Source: Clostridiales bacterium
GTDB lineage: Bacteria > Bacillota > Clostridia > Monoglobales > Monoglobaceae
Direction of reading: 5' to 3'
DNA: 64,000 nt
Assembly (NCBI GenBank): GCA_019419865.1
Contig: JAHZIG010000010.1
Span: 39,178 to 103,177 of the forward strand
The notes beneath the pieces were generated by a model. That model did not search any database. It worked only from the letters and a program-made list of their open reading frames with translations, and was not told the DNA's origin. Of this stretch, positions 1 through 9,700 are shown in pieces. Positions within the stretch are counted from its first letter, which is position 1. The number at the start of each line of letters is the position of its first letter. A program made the position numbers and the translations under genes.

Positions 1-3000
1 AGCGCAGAACCTACGGCTCCGGCTACGGCAGAACCGATCGAGTCTACCGACTGGACAAATAATTCTGCGGATACTACAGGTAAGACCGTTACGGTAGTCG
101 AAGATGCGGAAAACGGCGACTACTATGCTTTAACGTATGCGGACGCTACGACCGGCGACGGTTTTAGCTACGATCTCGCAGCGGCTATGGAAAATAGACC
201 GGCTGATATATCGACCTTGACGGACGGTACGATAACAGTTGAGTTTGATATGAACATTCCGACTGCAAATTCGGATTACTTTATAGACCTTTCCGGTTCG
301 ACGGCGATCGCAAGTTGGCATGGCGGCGGCGATAATATATTCGCAAGATTGGCCGGCAACAGCGGCTGGGGAACGGTCAGATATGTAGGCGGTTCGGCAG
401 CGACGACAAACTCCGGGTACAGTGGCGCGAACCAAGTGACCGGCGAAGGAAACTGGGTGCATGTCGTATTTGAGATCGACATGGCAGATCAGGAAAACGT
501 TGCAATAAGCTACAACGGCGACCGTCAGGAAATAGCTGGATTTGCTAATACAGTTGCTAACGCTTTGTATCTTAACATTCAGCCTTCTACAAACGGCGGA
601 GTGACCGTTAATATCAAGAATATCTCGGCTACGTATGAATCCGCTCAGCAGCCCGCAGACCCGACGGCTACGCCGGCTCCCACGGCAACAGCGATCCCGA
701 TCGGTTCAATATCGATAACGGGCGGCGACGCTCCTGTGATCGGAACGACTCTTACAGCGTCTATGGCTGAGGGAACCACGGCAAGCTTTGCTTGGTATAG
801 AGCGAGCGCTGGCGATATAGAAGACGTAACGGCTCAGGGTAGCGGCGCTACGCAGATCCAAGGCGCGGATTCGCCCGGATATGTTCCCACTAACGACGAC
901 GTCGGTTCATATCTCTATGTAGTAGCTACGGCCGGAACCGGTTACACAGGTACGGCTCAGGCGTTAACTTCGGCTACCGTAAACGGTCTTAGCATAGGCG
1001 ACGGCTTGAATGTCGACGCTGACGACATAGTCGCCGCGGGCGGCAACCACCAGGGCGGCGGAAACGATGCAGAGGTCGCTACAAGAAGCCTCGGAAACTT
1101 CCAAAATGTAGACGATAAGATCAGAGCGTTCTATCCGGATGCTGTTGACGGAGAACCTATAGGCGAAGTTAAATACATAAACGGAATAGACAACGATTCT
1201 AATTCCCCGCAGTGGGTCGGTTATGTCGATATAACCGTAAACGCGGCTGAGGCTGGAAACTACACAGTCTATGTTATCGGACACACGAACCCGAGCACAG
1301 GACGTCAGGTTGCGGTGACGAACATGACGACGAGCGGCGAGGAGACGACTTTGGGTACAATTACCCAATACGGTACCACAAATACGGCTTTGATGCTGTA
1401 CGAGGGCGCAGTAGAGCTGGCTCAGGGGAATAATCTTCTCAAGGTGCAGGCTCCGACCGGCGCGTCAGGTCCCAACTTCATAGGATTGTATGTTGAAAAG
1501 GTAGCGGATACGCCGACTACGACCGCGCTTAATTCGGTTTCTATCTCAAACGGAACGGCTCCGACAGTAGGAACCGAGCTTACGACTACAATAGATCCGA
1601 CCGGCGCAACCGCTTCTTATCAGTGGTACAGAGCGACGGCGAACGATATTCAGGACGTAACGGCTCAGGAGAGCGGCGCGACCGCTATAGCGGAAGCGAC
1701 AAGCGCAAACTACACACCGACTAACGACGACGCGGGTAATTACCTCTATGTAGCGGCTACGGGTAACGGAGACTACTCCGGTACGGTTCAGGCGGTTACA
1801 AGCGCGGCTGTTGCACAGCCTGTCACATACGTGGCAAGCGTAGCGCTTGACGGCGGCGCGGCTCAGAATTACGAGAGCTTTGCGGCGGCCGTAACGGCGG
1901 CGAACGGAGCGACCGAATCGGCTGTGATCACATTGCTTGGCGACGCTGAGATAACCGAACAGGCAAGTTTTACTAAAGACGTAACGATAAAGGCGGCTGA
2001 GGAAGGTATCGTATTATCGACCAATATCATAGCATCGTCGACTCCGTCAATATTGGTTGCAAGCGGCGCAAGCGCTAATGTAACTCTTGACGGTACCGAC
2101 AATACGTTTACTTTTGCCGGAAATCCCGAGAGTACTTACGCAAGCACGCCGATAGAGGCTTCCGGCGGTACGATAACCTTAAGAAATATAACCGTTAAAG
2201 ATATAGCTACAAACGACAGATCCGCTGTTTGCGCAAAGCAGAATGGTGCGCTCGTTATTGATGGCGTAACGTTTGAGAATTGTACGTCTCAGCATGCTTC
2301 AAACGCGTGCGTAATCTTTAACGGAAGAACTCTCGTATTAAACGGCGATATTACTTTCACCGATTGTCAGGCGACGAACGTATATACCGAAAATAACGAC
2401 GTTACTGCCGACGGAGGAAGTAGCGCGGCTATAACCATATGCAGAAAAGACGCGGCGGCTATTAACGATTTTATCAAGAACGCTGAAGGCGGTTCATTGG
2501 CGGCGGCGGACTTCGCGTTGGTTGACAGTACGGGCGCCGTACTTAACGATTATATACTTCAGTTAAACGGAAGCGGAAACTTGGATATAATTGAGGCTCC
2601 CCAAAACGTAGCCACGGTAACTATTGACACTGCTGACAGCGGAAGCGCCCAGCAGAGTTTTACAAACTTTGACGATGCGCTCGCATATGCGAGAACCGCT
2701 AAAAGCGCGGCGACGATCGAATTGTTGGACGACGTTACGATAAATGACAGGCTTGCGGGTGAAAACAGTAAGTCGATAACGATAACCGCAAACACGCCGG
2801 TTACTATTACGAGTAACGTTAGCGGTAAAGTTGCATTCTTGGCGGGCGGAAATACAGGCGAAGGAGTTAGTTCAACGCTGACCTTCGACGGTACCGCGGA
2901 TAAGAATATAACGTTTGAAGGTTATAACGGAACAATAAACAGTAATTTATTCGAGGCGAGCAGCCGCGGAACGTTGAACCTTGTTAATGTAAAGGTTACG

Positions 3001-4152
3001 AAGTTTGCGTCGTCGCATAATCAGGGCGTAGCTTCGGCTAAGACCAGCGGAAAAATAAGATTTGAAAACGTCGACTTCGACGGAATAACTCTTACGAACG
3101 CGGATAGAAGAAATGTTATTTCGGCTGGCTCGGCTATTGAGCTTGCGGGTAATAATACCTTTACGAATATTAGCGTCGGCGCTGATCAAGAGGGTTATTA
3201 CGACATATATGTCGATACCAATTCTAATATTCAGGCTTACAATCTGACAAATACGACGCCAATAAACTTATACTATAATGCAACCGGAGAGAAGTCGGAT
3301 ATAATAAGAAATAGCTCCGGCGACGAAGCAAATCTTGCAGAGAAGTTTAACCTTCTCACCGATGGTTACGTATTTGCCGTTGATTCGGGAAACGGTAACC
3401 TTGACGTGGTAGTTGCGACTCCTAAAATAGCAGGTTCTATCACAATAACCGGACAAAGCCTGAATACTGGAAATAAAGTTGACAGTTATAAGTTAACAGC
3501 TAACGATTTAACGGTTACGCTTACGCCAACGGCAGGAGGCGATCCAATAACTGCTACCGTTACAGGTAATGAAACAGATGGAACTTTAGCGTACACGGCT
3601 AATGTTGCTAACAACACGGTATATACTGTCAGCGTAAGCCAGGATTTGACGGGTATCAATCCAGCATACGGCGTAAATGAATATATTGTAGAAGAAGGTT
3701 CCGTTACTTCTGCAGAGACCGGAGCGGACACAGTAACAAAAGATATTACTGCGGTTAAAACATACACTATGCAGTATACCGTTAGGTTATCACAGGATGC
3801 AATAGACGCTTTAAACAGCGCGGGTATCGATATATTATATCTTAGATCGAACAGAACTACGAATATAAATAATGTAAGCGGTAATGAATATGTATTGCCT
3901 ACGTGTTCGTTCGAAGTAGCTGATTTGGTTGCCGGTACAGATTGCTATGTATACCAGAATAATATACGCGCGATCAATACCACCGGTGAGACGGACGTTT
4001 ATCATAAGGCTATATTAAGCACGTCTGAAGACAGAGATACAATGATAGATGGATGGACGACGTCAGGAGCTAATCAGGATAGCGTTCAGGATTCAGAGGA
4101 ACAGCAGCCCATAATGCGTATACAACGCGTTGAGATGACTGTTGCTGCGTAA
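1..4152 (+). CDS. Giant secreted beta-helix/Ig-like surface protein, 5' end outside window
   Basis: The frame is already open at base 1, so the true start lies upstream and at least 1383 residues are visible. In order it shows a lectin-like beta-sandwich (about residues 15-215), a Pro/Thr linker with TPAPTAT, an Ig-like domain, a CBM6-like stretch, a second copy of the Ig-like domain (both with a W-Y-R-A core and PTNDD motif), then two long Asn/Gly/Thr-rich regions with short repeated strands typical of right-handed parallel beta-helices. No catalytic motif is recognised. No SLH or LPxTG anchor is visible in this part. The C-terminus ends TAA and is followed by a strong terminator. It is probably a polysaccharide-binding or adhesin-like surface protein. 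Low-complexity composition limits family assignment. Confidence 0.8.
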   Translation, partial: SAEPTAPATAEPIESTDWTNNSADTTGKTVTVVEDAENGDYYALTYADATTGDGFSYDLAAAMENRPADISTLTDGTITVEFDMNIPTANSDYFIDLSGSTAIASWHGGGDNIFARLAGNSGWGTVRYVGGSAATTNSGYSGANQVTGEGNWVHVVFEIDMADQENVAISYNGDRQEIAGFANTVANALYLNIQPSTNGGVTVNIKNISATYESAQQPADPTATPAPTATAIPIGSISITGGDAPVIGTTLTASMAEGTTASFAWYRASAGDIEDVTAQGSGATQIQGADSPGYVPTNDDVGSYLYVVATAGTGYTGTAQALTSATVNGLSIGDGLNVDADDIVAAGGNHQGGGNDAEVATRSLGNFQNVDDKIRAFYPDAVDGEPIGEVKYINGIDNDSNSPQWVGYVDITVNAAEAGNYTVYVIGHTNPSTGRQVAVTNMTTSGEETTLGTITQYGTTNTALMLYEGAVELAQGNNLLKVQAPTGASGPNFIGLYVEKVADTPTTTALNSVSISNGTAPTVGTELTTTIDPTGATASYQWYRATANDIQDVTAQESGATAIAEATSANYTPTNDDAGNYLYVAATGNGDYSGTVQAVTSAAVAQPVTYVASVALDGGAAQNYESFAAAVTAANGATESAVITLLGDAEITEQASFTKDVTIKAAEEGIVLSTNIIASSTPSILVASGASANVTLDGTDNTFTFAGNPESTYASTPIEASGGTITLRNITVKDIATNDRSAVCAKQNGALVIDGVTFENCTSQHASNACVIFNGRTLVLNGDITFTDCQATNVYTENNDVTADGGSSAAITICRKDAAAINDFIKNAEGGSLAAADFALVDSTGAVLNDYILQLNGSGNLDIIEAPQNVATVTIDTADSGSAQQSFTNFDDALAYARTAKSAATIELLDDVTINDRLAGENSKSITITANTPVTITSNVSGKVAFLAGGNTGEGVSSTLTFDGTADKNITFEGYNGTINSNLFEASSRGTLNLVNVKVTKFASSHNQGVASAKTSGKIRFENVDFDGITLTNADRRNVISAGSAIELAGNNTFTNISVGADQEGYYDIYVDTNSNIQAYNLTNTTPINLYYNATGEKSDIIRNSSGDEANLAEKFNLLTDGYVFAVDSGNGNLDVVVATPKIAGSITITGQSLNTGNKVDSYKLTANDLTVTLTPTAGGDPITATVTGNETDGTLAYTANVANNTVYTVSVSQDLTGINPAYGVNEYIVEEGSVTSAETGADTVTKDITAVKTYTMQYTVRLSQDAIDALNSAGIDILYLRSNRTTNINNVSGNEYVLPTCSFEVADLVAGTDCYVYQNNIRAINTTGETDVYHKAILSTSEDRDTMIDGWTTSGANQDSVQDSEEQQPIMRIQRVEMTVAA

Positions 4153-4205
4153 AGCCTAACGCTTATAAATTTCAAACATACGGCATAAAATGTAAACCCA
4201 TATAC

Positions 4206-4240
4206 AGGGCGTCCGCGGGAAACCGCGGCGCCCTTTTTTA
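4206..4240 (+). terminator. Rho-independent terminator
   Basis: AGGGCG and CCGCGG arms pair with CCGCGG and CGCCCT around a GAAA tetraloop with one bulged T, followed by TTTTTT. It ends the giant surface-protein transcript 54 bases after its stop. Confidence 0.9.
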
Positions 4241-4332
4241 TTCCCCGGCGTGGGCGCGCCAAAGACCGCGTCAGGACTTTAGCTGTATATACGCGGCGCT
4301 TACAAATATTAATAAAATTTCCCAAAAACCTC

Positions 4333-4379
4333 TTGACATATAATTCTAAACGCTACGCGTTTAAAATATATAATTCTAA
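4333..4379 (+). promoter_or_regulatory. Putative promoter/operator with 12-nt direct repeat
   Basis: TTGACA at 4333 begins an AT-rich block containing two exact copies of ATATAATTCTAA at 4338-4349 and 4368-4379, 30 bases (about three helical turns) apart. No ideal 17-bp spaced -10 follows TTGACA (TAAAAT is 23 bp away; TATAGT lies at 4386), so the exact promoter is unclear. The spacing suits an activator or repressor acting on the downstream two-gene unit. The rest of the 285-base gap (4153-4437) holds only the terminator. Confidence 0.45.
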
Positions 4380-4437
4380 CTGTGTTATAGTATATACATA
4401 ACATCCGGATGCAAAAAAATTGTCAGGAGGTAAAATC

Positions 4438-5835
4438 ATGAATACGCAGAAAAACGACATAAACGAGGAGCTTGAGCGAGGCTTTACAGACGTTTTGGCG
4501 GAGAAGCTGCCAAAGGCGCTCCCGACTATTGTGGACGCGTCCTTCGAGCCGGTGATCTATCCCGCCGGTTTCAACTACGGATTGACTTATGGCGCTAACG
4601 CTTATTATAACCCCGCTTCGCTCTCGACCCTGAACTCAACGCTTGAATTTGATCCGAGCGGCGAGGCCGGCATCAGCAATCAAAAACTTTCGGATTTGTA
4701 TATATCCGTTTTGCAAAATTCAGTGTACGCGTTTTCAAACGCTACGCAGAAACAGCTTAGCGAACTCGACAACGAGGCCGAGAGCCAGATAGCGTCGGTA
4801 CTCAGAGCGTTTGAAAATTCTAACTTTAAATACAGCGACCCTCTGCCGCCCGGCGGCAAGATAGCCGACGTCTTTAACCAGCTCACCGCCCTGTACGGAC
4901 CGATAACTGAGAACTGCGACAACCTGCCGATAACGCTGAGCTCGCTCAGAGACGCGATCTCGACCTATATCGAGGCGTCGGGTCAAGCGTACAACCTTCA
5001 CTCTCGCGCCGCGCAGGCGACCGCCGCTCTTAAGGCCGCGATCCAAAACGCTAAGACGCCAAGCTCGAAAAACGGCGGCATGCAGACCGGCGACGACGCG
5101 TATTACGTAGGCTTCGATAAGCTGCCGTCCGCGAATCAGCTTATCGGATCTCTAAAGACTGACTCTAACGCTTTTACCATAAGTATCTCCGGCGATTCTT
5201 TCTCGGAAGAGGAGTGCGACGTATACGTCGAGTCCAAAGCCAAGATACCTATCCCGATAGGTTGTCTGCTCGAGATACAGGTCGAACATTCTTCGGTCGT
5301 AAACATCAGCGACTACACGTCGTCGGAAACGTCTTTCTCCATGAAGATATCCTACCCGGGCGTGACCGCCCTGAGCGTCCTGCCGCTGAGCCTTTCAAGC
5401 GATAACAAGACCGGCCGGTACTCGGTCAATATCCTCGAAGAAATTAAAAACAAGACCGGCGACCCAAACGCCGACGGATATAAACTTTAGGGCGGCGAGT
5501 TCTCGACGGGCGAACTCTTCGGTAAGACCGGCAGGCTTAACTACTTTAAGACGCTTATTGTCAGCCGGACTCCGAGCGTGGAAGTAACGTTTAATAAAAT
5601 AGACGTATCCGAGTTTACCAAATACGTCCATACCGACAATAACGTCAAGATCAAGCTGTTCGACTTCATCCCTCTCGGCGACGTAGACCACAGCTATACC
5701 CTAAACGACGTCGATTTTAGCGGGAGCGAACAGTCCGTGACCATGAAGTTCGGCTCGCCTGAGATAAGCGGCTCTATCCCGCTCGAACAGCAGGTAGCTT
5801 ATGTTCTCGGCGGATCGCCGGAATATGTGGATTGA
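4438..5835 (+). pseudogene. Unknown ~465-residue protein interrupted by one in-frame TAG
   Basis: Start ATG 4438 follows AGGAGG at 4425-4430 with ideal spacing. The frame runs 350 codons to TAG at 5488-5490, then continues in the same frame without any other stop to TGA at 5833-5835, so it reads as one protein with codon 351 mutated, or as a truncated product plus an untranslated tail. There is no signal peptide. The N-terminal half looks helical (heptad-like, Ala/Leu rich around residues 80-200); the second half is beta-rich with a GGMQTGDDAYYVG motif near residue 215. That helix-then-beta plan is reminiscent of pore-forming proteins, but this is only impression. Family not recognised. It precedes a cysteine peptidase by 35 bases, probably in one transcript. 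Alternatives are assembly error, amber suppression, or a genuine shorter protein ending at 5490. Confidence 0.6.
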
Positions 5836-5870
5836 GGTTTGTCTAAAGCCTGATTAAGGAGGTAAAGAGA

Positions 5871-6374
5871 ATGAAAGAGATAGCCGGTTTCGTATACGAC
5901 CGAATGCAGCGGGACAACGACTGCTGGGTGAGCGCCGCCATAATGATATATAATTGTATGAGAAGCGATAAGATTGACAGGACGAATCGGATCATACAAG
6001 ACGACCCCAACTTCAGAAACGGCCAAATGGGTTCGGCGTCCGATCTTTTATGGAAGCTCGGAATAAAAAATTACGTATACACCACAGCGCGGTTCCCGAC
6101 GAGGGAGCAGATAGGCAAATATATCGACAAAAATAAACCGCTTCTGTGCTGCGTCGGCGCCGATTATCCGGGCAGAAAACCGGATATAAATTATCAGGGC
6201 GGACATTGGGTCGTGATATACGGTTACGAGGTAAGCGGGGGAACGCTGAGCCAAAGAGTTGTGAATCAGGTAAGAGTAGCCGACCCCGACCCGAACGTCG
6301 GCTGCGTAACGGTAGCCTACGACGAGGCGGTGTACGGAACGAACTACTGGGAAAACACGTCGTATATGTCGTGA
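5871..6374 (+). CDS. Papain-like cysteine peptidase (AvrRpt2/C39-like)
   Basis: This 167-residue protein starts at ATG 5871 behind AAGGAGG. It has the layout of small papain-fold peptidases: a Q-x(3)-DCW block (QRDNDCW, about residues 13-19) supplying the oxyanion Gln and nucleophile Cys, a GGHWVVIYGYE block (about residues 107-117) supplying the catalytic His, and a following VADPDP supplying the Asp. There is no signal peptide or membrane segment, so it would act in the cytosol or be exported by an unusual route. It is the second gene after the interrupted unknown gene, suggesting a substrate/partner relationship; that is inference. It could be a C39-like processing protease or an AvrRpt2-type effector-like enzyme. 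The catalytic triad is intact by eye. Confidence 0.7.
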   Translation: MKEIAGFVYDRMQRDNDCWVSAAIMIYNCMRSDKIDRTNRIIQDDPNFRNGQMGSASDLLWKLGIKNYVYTTARFPTREQIGKYIDKNKPLLCCVGADYPGRKPDINYQGGHWVVIYGYEVSGGTLSQRVVNQVRVADPDPNVGCVTVAYDEAVYGTNYWENTSYMS

Positions 6375-6516
6375 CGGATCCACTATACTTTAAATTATTT
6401 AAAGTTATGAGAATAGGGGGGCGTTATTACGGCTAAGATCATATTCCCGCAGTAAAACCGATCTTCGTTTAAGCGTTTATTAAATGGATTAAAAATATAC
6501 GAATTTATCACGCCTG

Positions 6517-6544
6517 AGGAGACGCGTCCCGCGTCTCCTTTTCA
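6517..6544 (+). terminator. Rho-independent terminator
   Basis: AGGAGACGCG pairs perfectly with CGCGTCTCCT across a TCC loop, followed by TTTTC. It closes the peptidase transcript. Confidence 0.85.
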
Positions 6545-6627
6545 TTAGTATCCGTCGCGAAGTCCTACTTTCCGGCTTCAAATCAAATTTATGCAATAAA
6601 TTTATTTTAAAATCCCCAAGTCCTCTC

Positions 6628-6656
6628 TTGACTAAAATGCACGAAAGCGCTATAAT
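6628..6656 (+). promoter_or_regulatory. Sigma-A promoter of the SLH protein gene
   Basis: TTGACT, a 17-bp spacer, then TATAAT at 6651-6656. It gives a leader of about 100 bases before ATG 6764, which has AAGGAGG just upstream. The 389-base gap 6375-6763 otherwise holds the terminator and AT-rich DNA. Confidence 0.8.
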
Positions 6657-6763
6657 TTACTATGTCTGAATATATGCAAAATATCTATATTGCACATTAT
6701 TTCACAGCTTATACACAGAAAAAATAAAAAACACACATATATATTTAAGGAGGTAGTCAAACT

Positions 6764-9700
6764 ATGACTAAGAGAAGACGTCTTTTGGCTTCCGTTATAG
6801 CCGTCTGCATGATCCTGACGATGGTTCCGATGAGCTTCGCGGCCTTTGGGGCGACGTACGGCGACACAAGCGGACACTGGGCGGAAAGCGCGATAGACAA
6901 GTGGAGCGAGACTGGCGTTATACAGGGGTACGACGGGTATTTCCGTCCCGACGACAATATAACCCGCGCCGAGGCGGCTACGGTTCTCAATAACGTACTG
7001 TCTTACACAGAGACAAGTTCTAACACGTTCAGCGACGTAAACTCGTCGGATTGGTACGCGGACGCGGTTCTTAAGCTGAACGCGGCGGGCGTATTAAACG
7101 GTAACGGCGACGGTACCATGGCGCCGAACGCCAACATGACCCGCGAGGAAGCGGCGACCGCGATAGCGAGAGCGTTCAGCGTTACGTCCTCGCAGTCGGC
7201 TATAACCCAATACGGCGACTACGCTCAGATATCCGATTGGGCGAGTACTTTTGTCGGCGCTATGACCGGCGAGAGCTATATCCAGGGCGATAACGGTATG
7301 TTCAGACCTCAGGATAATATCACCCGCGCGGAGCTTATTACTATAATCGATAATATAGTAAAGCTGTATGTTACATCTCCGACACAGATAAACGACCAAT
7401 ATGTGCCCGGTATAGTTGTGATCAAGTGCGGCGGCGTTACGGGCAACGGTTTGGTGGCTAAGGGAGTAGTGGTATCCCCATCGGCGAGCGGAACCATCCA
7501 GTTCACCGGTTGTCAGTTCTACGGCAACGTTGTTAACATGTCGCCTGACGTAGAACTCTCGAGCAACAGCGGTACGATAATCGACCCGTATTCGAATACC
7601 GACTCAACTTCGTCGAGCGGAATATTATTCGGCGGCGGCAGCTGGGGCGGCGGTTCGACGGGCGGAGGTTCGACGGGCGGCGGTTCTACAGGCGGCGGTT
7701 CTACAGGCGGTAATCCTACGCCTACCCCGACGGCGGAGACCGACTACACTGTTACGATAGACTTCGCTAACGGCGACGCGGCGGTCACGGCTACGTACGA
7801 ATCCGGCGCGGTAATCGAAGAACCCGCCGAGCCGACAAGGCTTAACCACACGTTCTCCGGCTGGAATACCGAGAGAGACGGAAGCGGTACGGCGGTCAGA
7901 TTCCCGTACACAGTGAGAGGCGACGCGACGATCTACGCATGCTATACATTGAACGATGGAGTACAGTCGATAGACTCTATCTCCGGCGAAGACGTATACT
8001 ACACCGCCGGCGACGATATGGTCGGCGTAACGGCGAGCGGTAACCTCGACGGAGTAACTCCGGGCGAGACGGTCACGGTCGCCCTGACGCCTGAGAATGC
8101 AGAATATGCGGTAAGCGGCGTATCCGGCGCGTATATTAGTTATACCGACTCGTCGGGCGCGGCTCAGACGATAGCGATAGACGAGAGCGCGATCAGCTAT
8201 ATAGGTTCCGGCAGCGTTAATATCTCCATCCCCGCGGATATAGAGATACCGGCCGGCGCTTCCGACCTGAGCCTGGTAGTGGTACCCGAGGTGACCACGG
8301 TAGCGCCTCCGACTCCGGACGCGGATATCGAGATAGACCCCGAGACCGGAAAGGTTCTGAATATCAACAGATCCGATCTGAAATACTACGACAGATCCGG
8401 CAATCTGCAGGAGAGCCTGCCGATGGGTTATTCTAAGATATTCAACGGCGTGACAGACGACGATAGCGAGGTAAGCAGTATACGAACCCAGACCTTCCTG
8501 GTTATCGATTTGGGCAACTACTATAGAATAAATTCGGTAAAAGCATATTTCCCGAATTCGGCAAACGGCGGTAACGGAACCACGATGGTTGCGATATCCA
8601 ACGACGGCACGATAAACGACCGCTTTGATATTATCCGCACAAACGGTTCAGTTCAAAGCGGTATTCCCATCATAGATATGGATACAACCTCTCAGGACGC
8701 GACTAACTACGTAGAAGTAGGACCTATCGAACCGATCGCTGTTGAGAGCTATGAATTCAGATACATAATAATATACGACTGGTCCGCGTCGGCAAGCCTT
8801 AACGAGCTTGAGATATACGTCGATACCGACAGCATGCCGGATCCACTTCCGACGGCGACCATAGCTCCGACTCCGGACGCGACAACAGAACCTACGGCGG
8901 CTCCGACGGCGACAAGCGGAACGGAACCCGTTCCGACTCCGGATGCGACAACGGAACCTACGGCGGCTCCGACTCCGGGTGCGACATTGGAACCCACGGC
9001 GGCTCCGACGACAGCCCCGACGGCTACGGCCGAGGCGACAGAGCCGGACGTATGGGATACGCTCGCGGACGAGTTTACCGGCGAGGCGGACGACTACAGC
9101 ATAGTATGGTATAAGTCAAACGGCGACAACGCAGGAGCAAGTTATACGCTCGAAGACGGCGTTATGACCATAACGAGCGACCCAAACGTCGATCTCAGCG
9201 CGGATGAAAACGGAGTATTGTATACGATGTCGGTAGCGATCAAGAATATCAAGCCGGATACGGAGTATCAGATAACGTTTGACGAGCAGGCCAATATAAC
9301 GGAGCGCGTAAACAACGGTTTCTATCTCTACGCCGACACGCGTTATACGGACGAAAGCACGGTAACGGCAAACGACGGGAATATGCCGGCTGTTACGGAC
9401 AATTCGACCGGAATGGATCCGGCTCCGGTAAGAAACAACGGCAGAGTAGCGTTTATACACGATCAAGTAGTAAGCGACGCGGATTGGGAGACTCAGAGCT
9501 ACACATGGACCTCCGGATCCAGAGTTCTTGAGGACGGCGAGACCCTCGTGGCTAAATTCTCATTTACTCTCAGAGGCAGCCACGGAAGCGTCAGCGTAAG
9601 AAATATAAGAATAACCGAGGCGGAGGAAGTCGAGGCTACGCCGAGCCCGGCGCCGACCAGCGGAACTGAGGTAAGCCCGAGCCCGTCGGCAACAGCGGGA

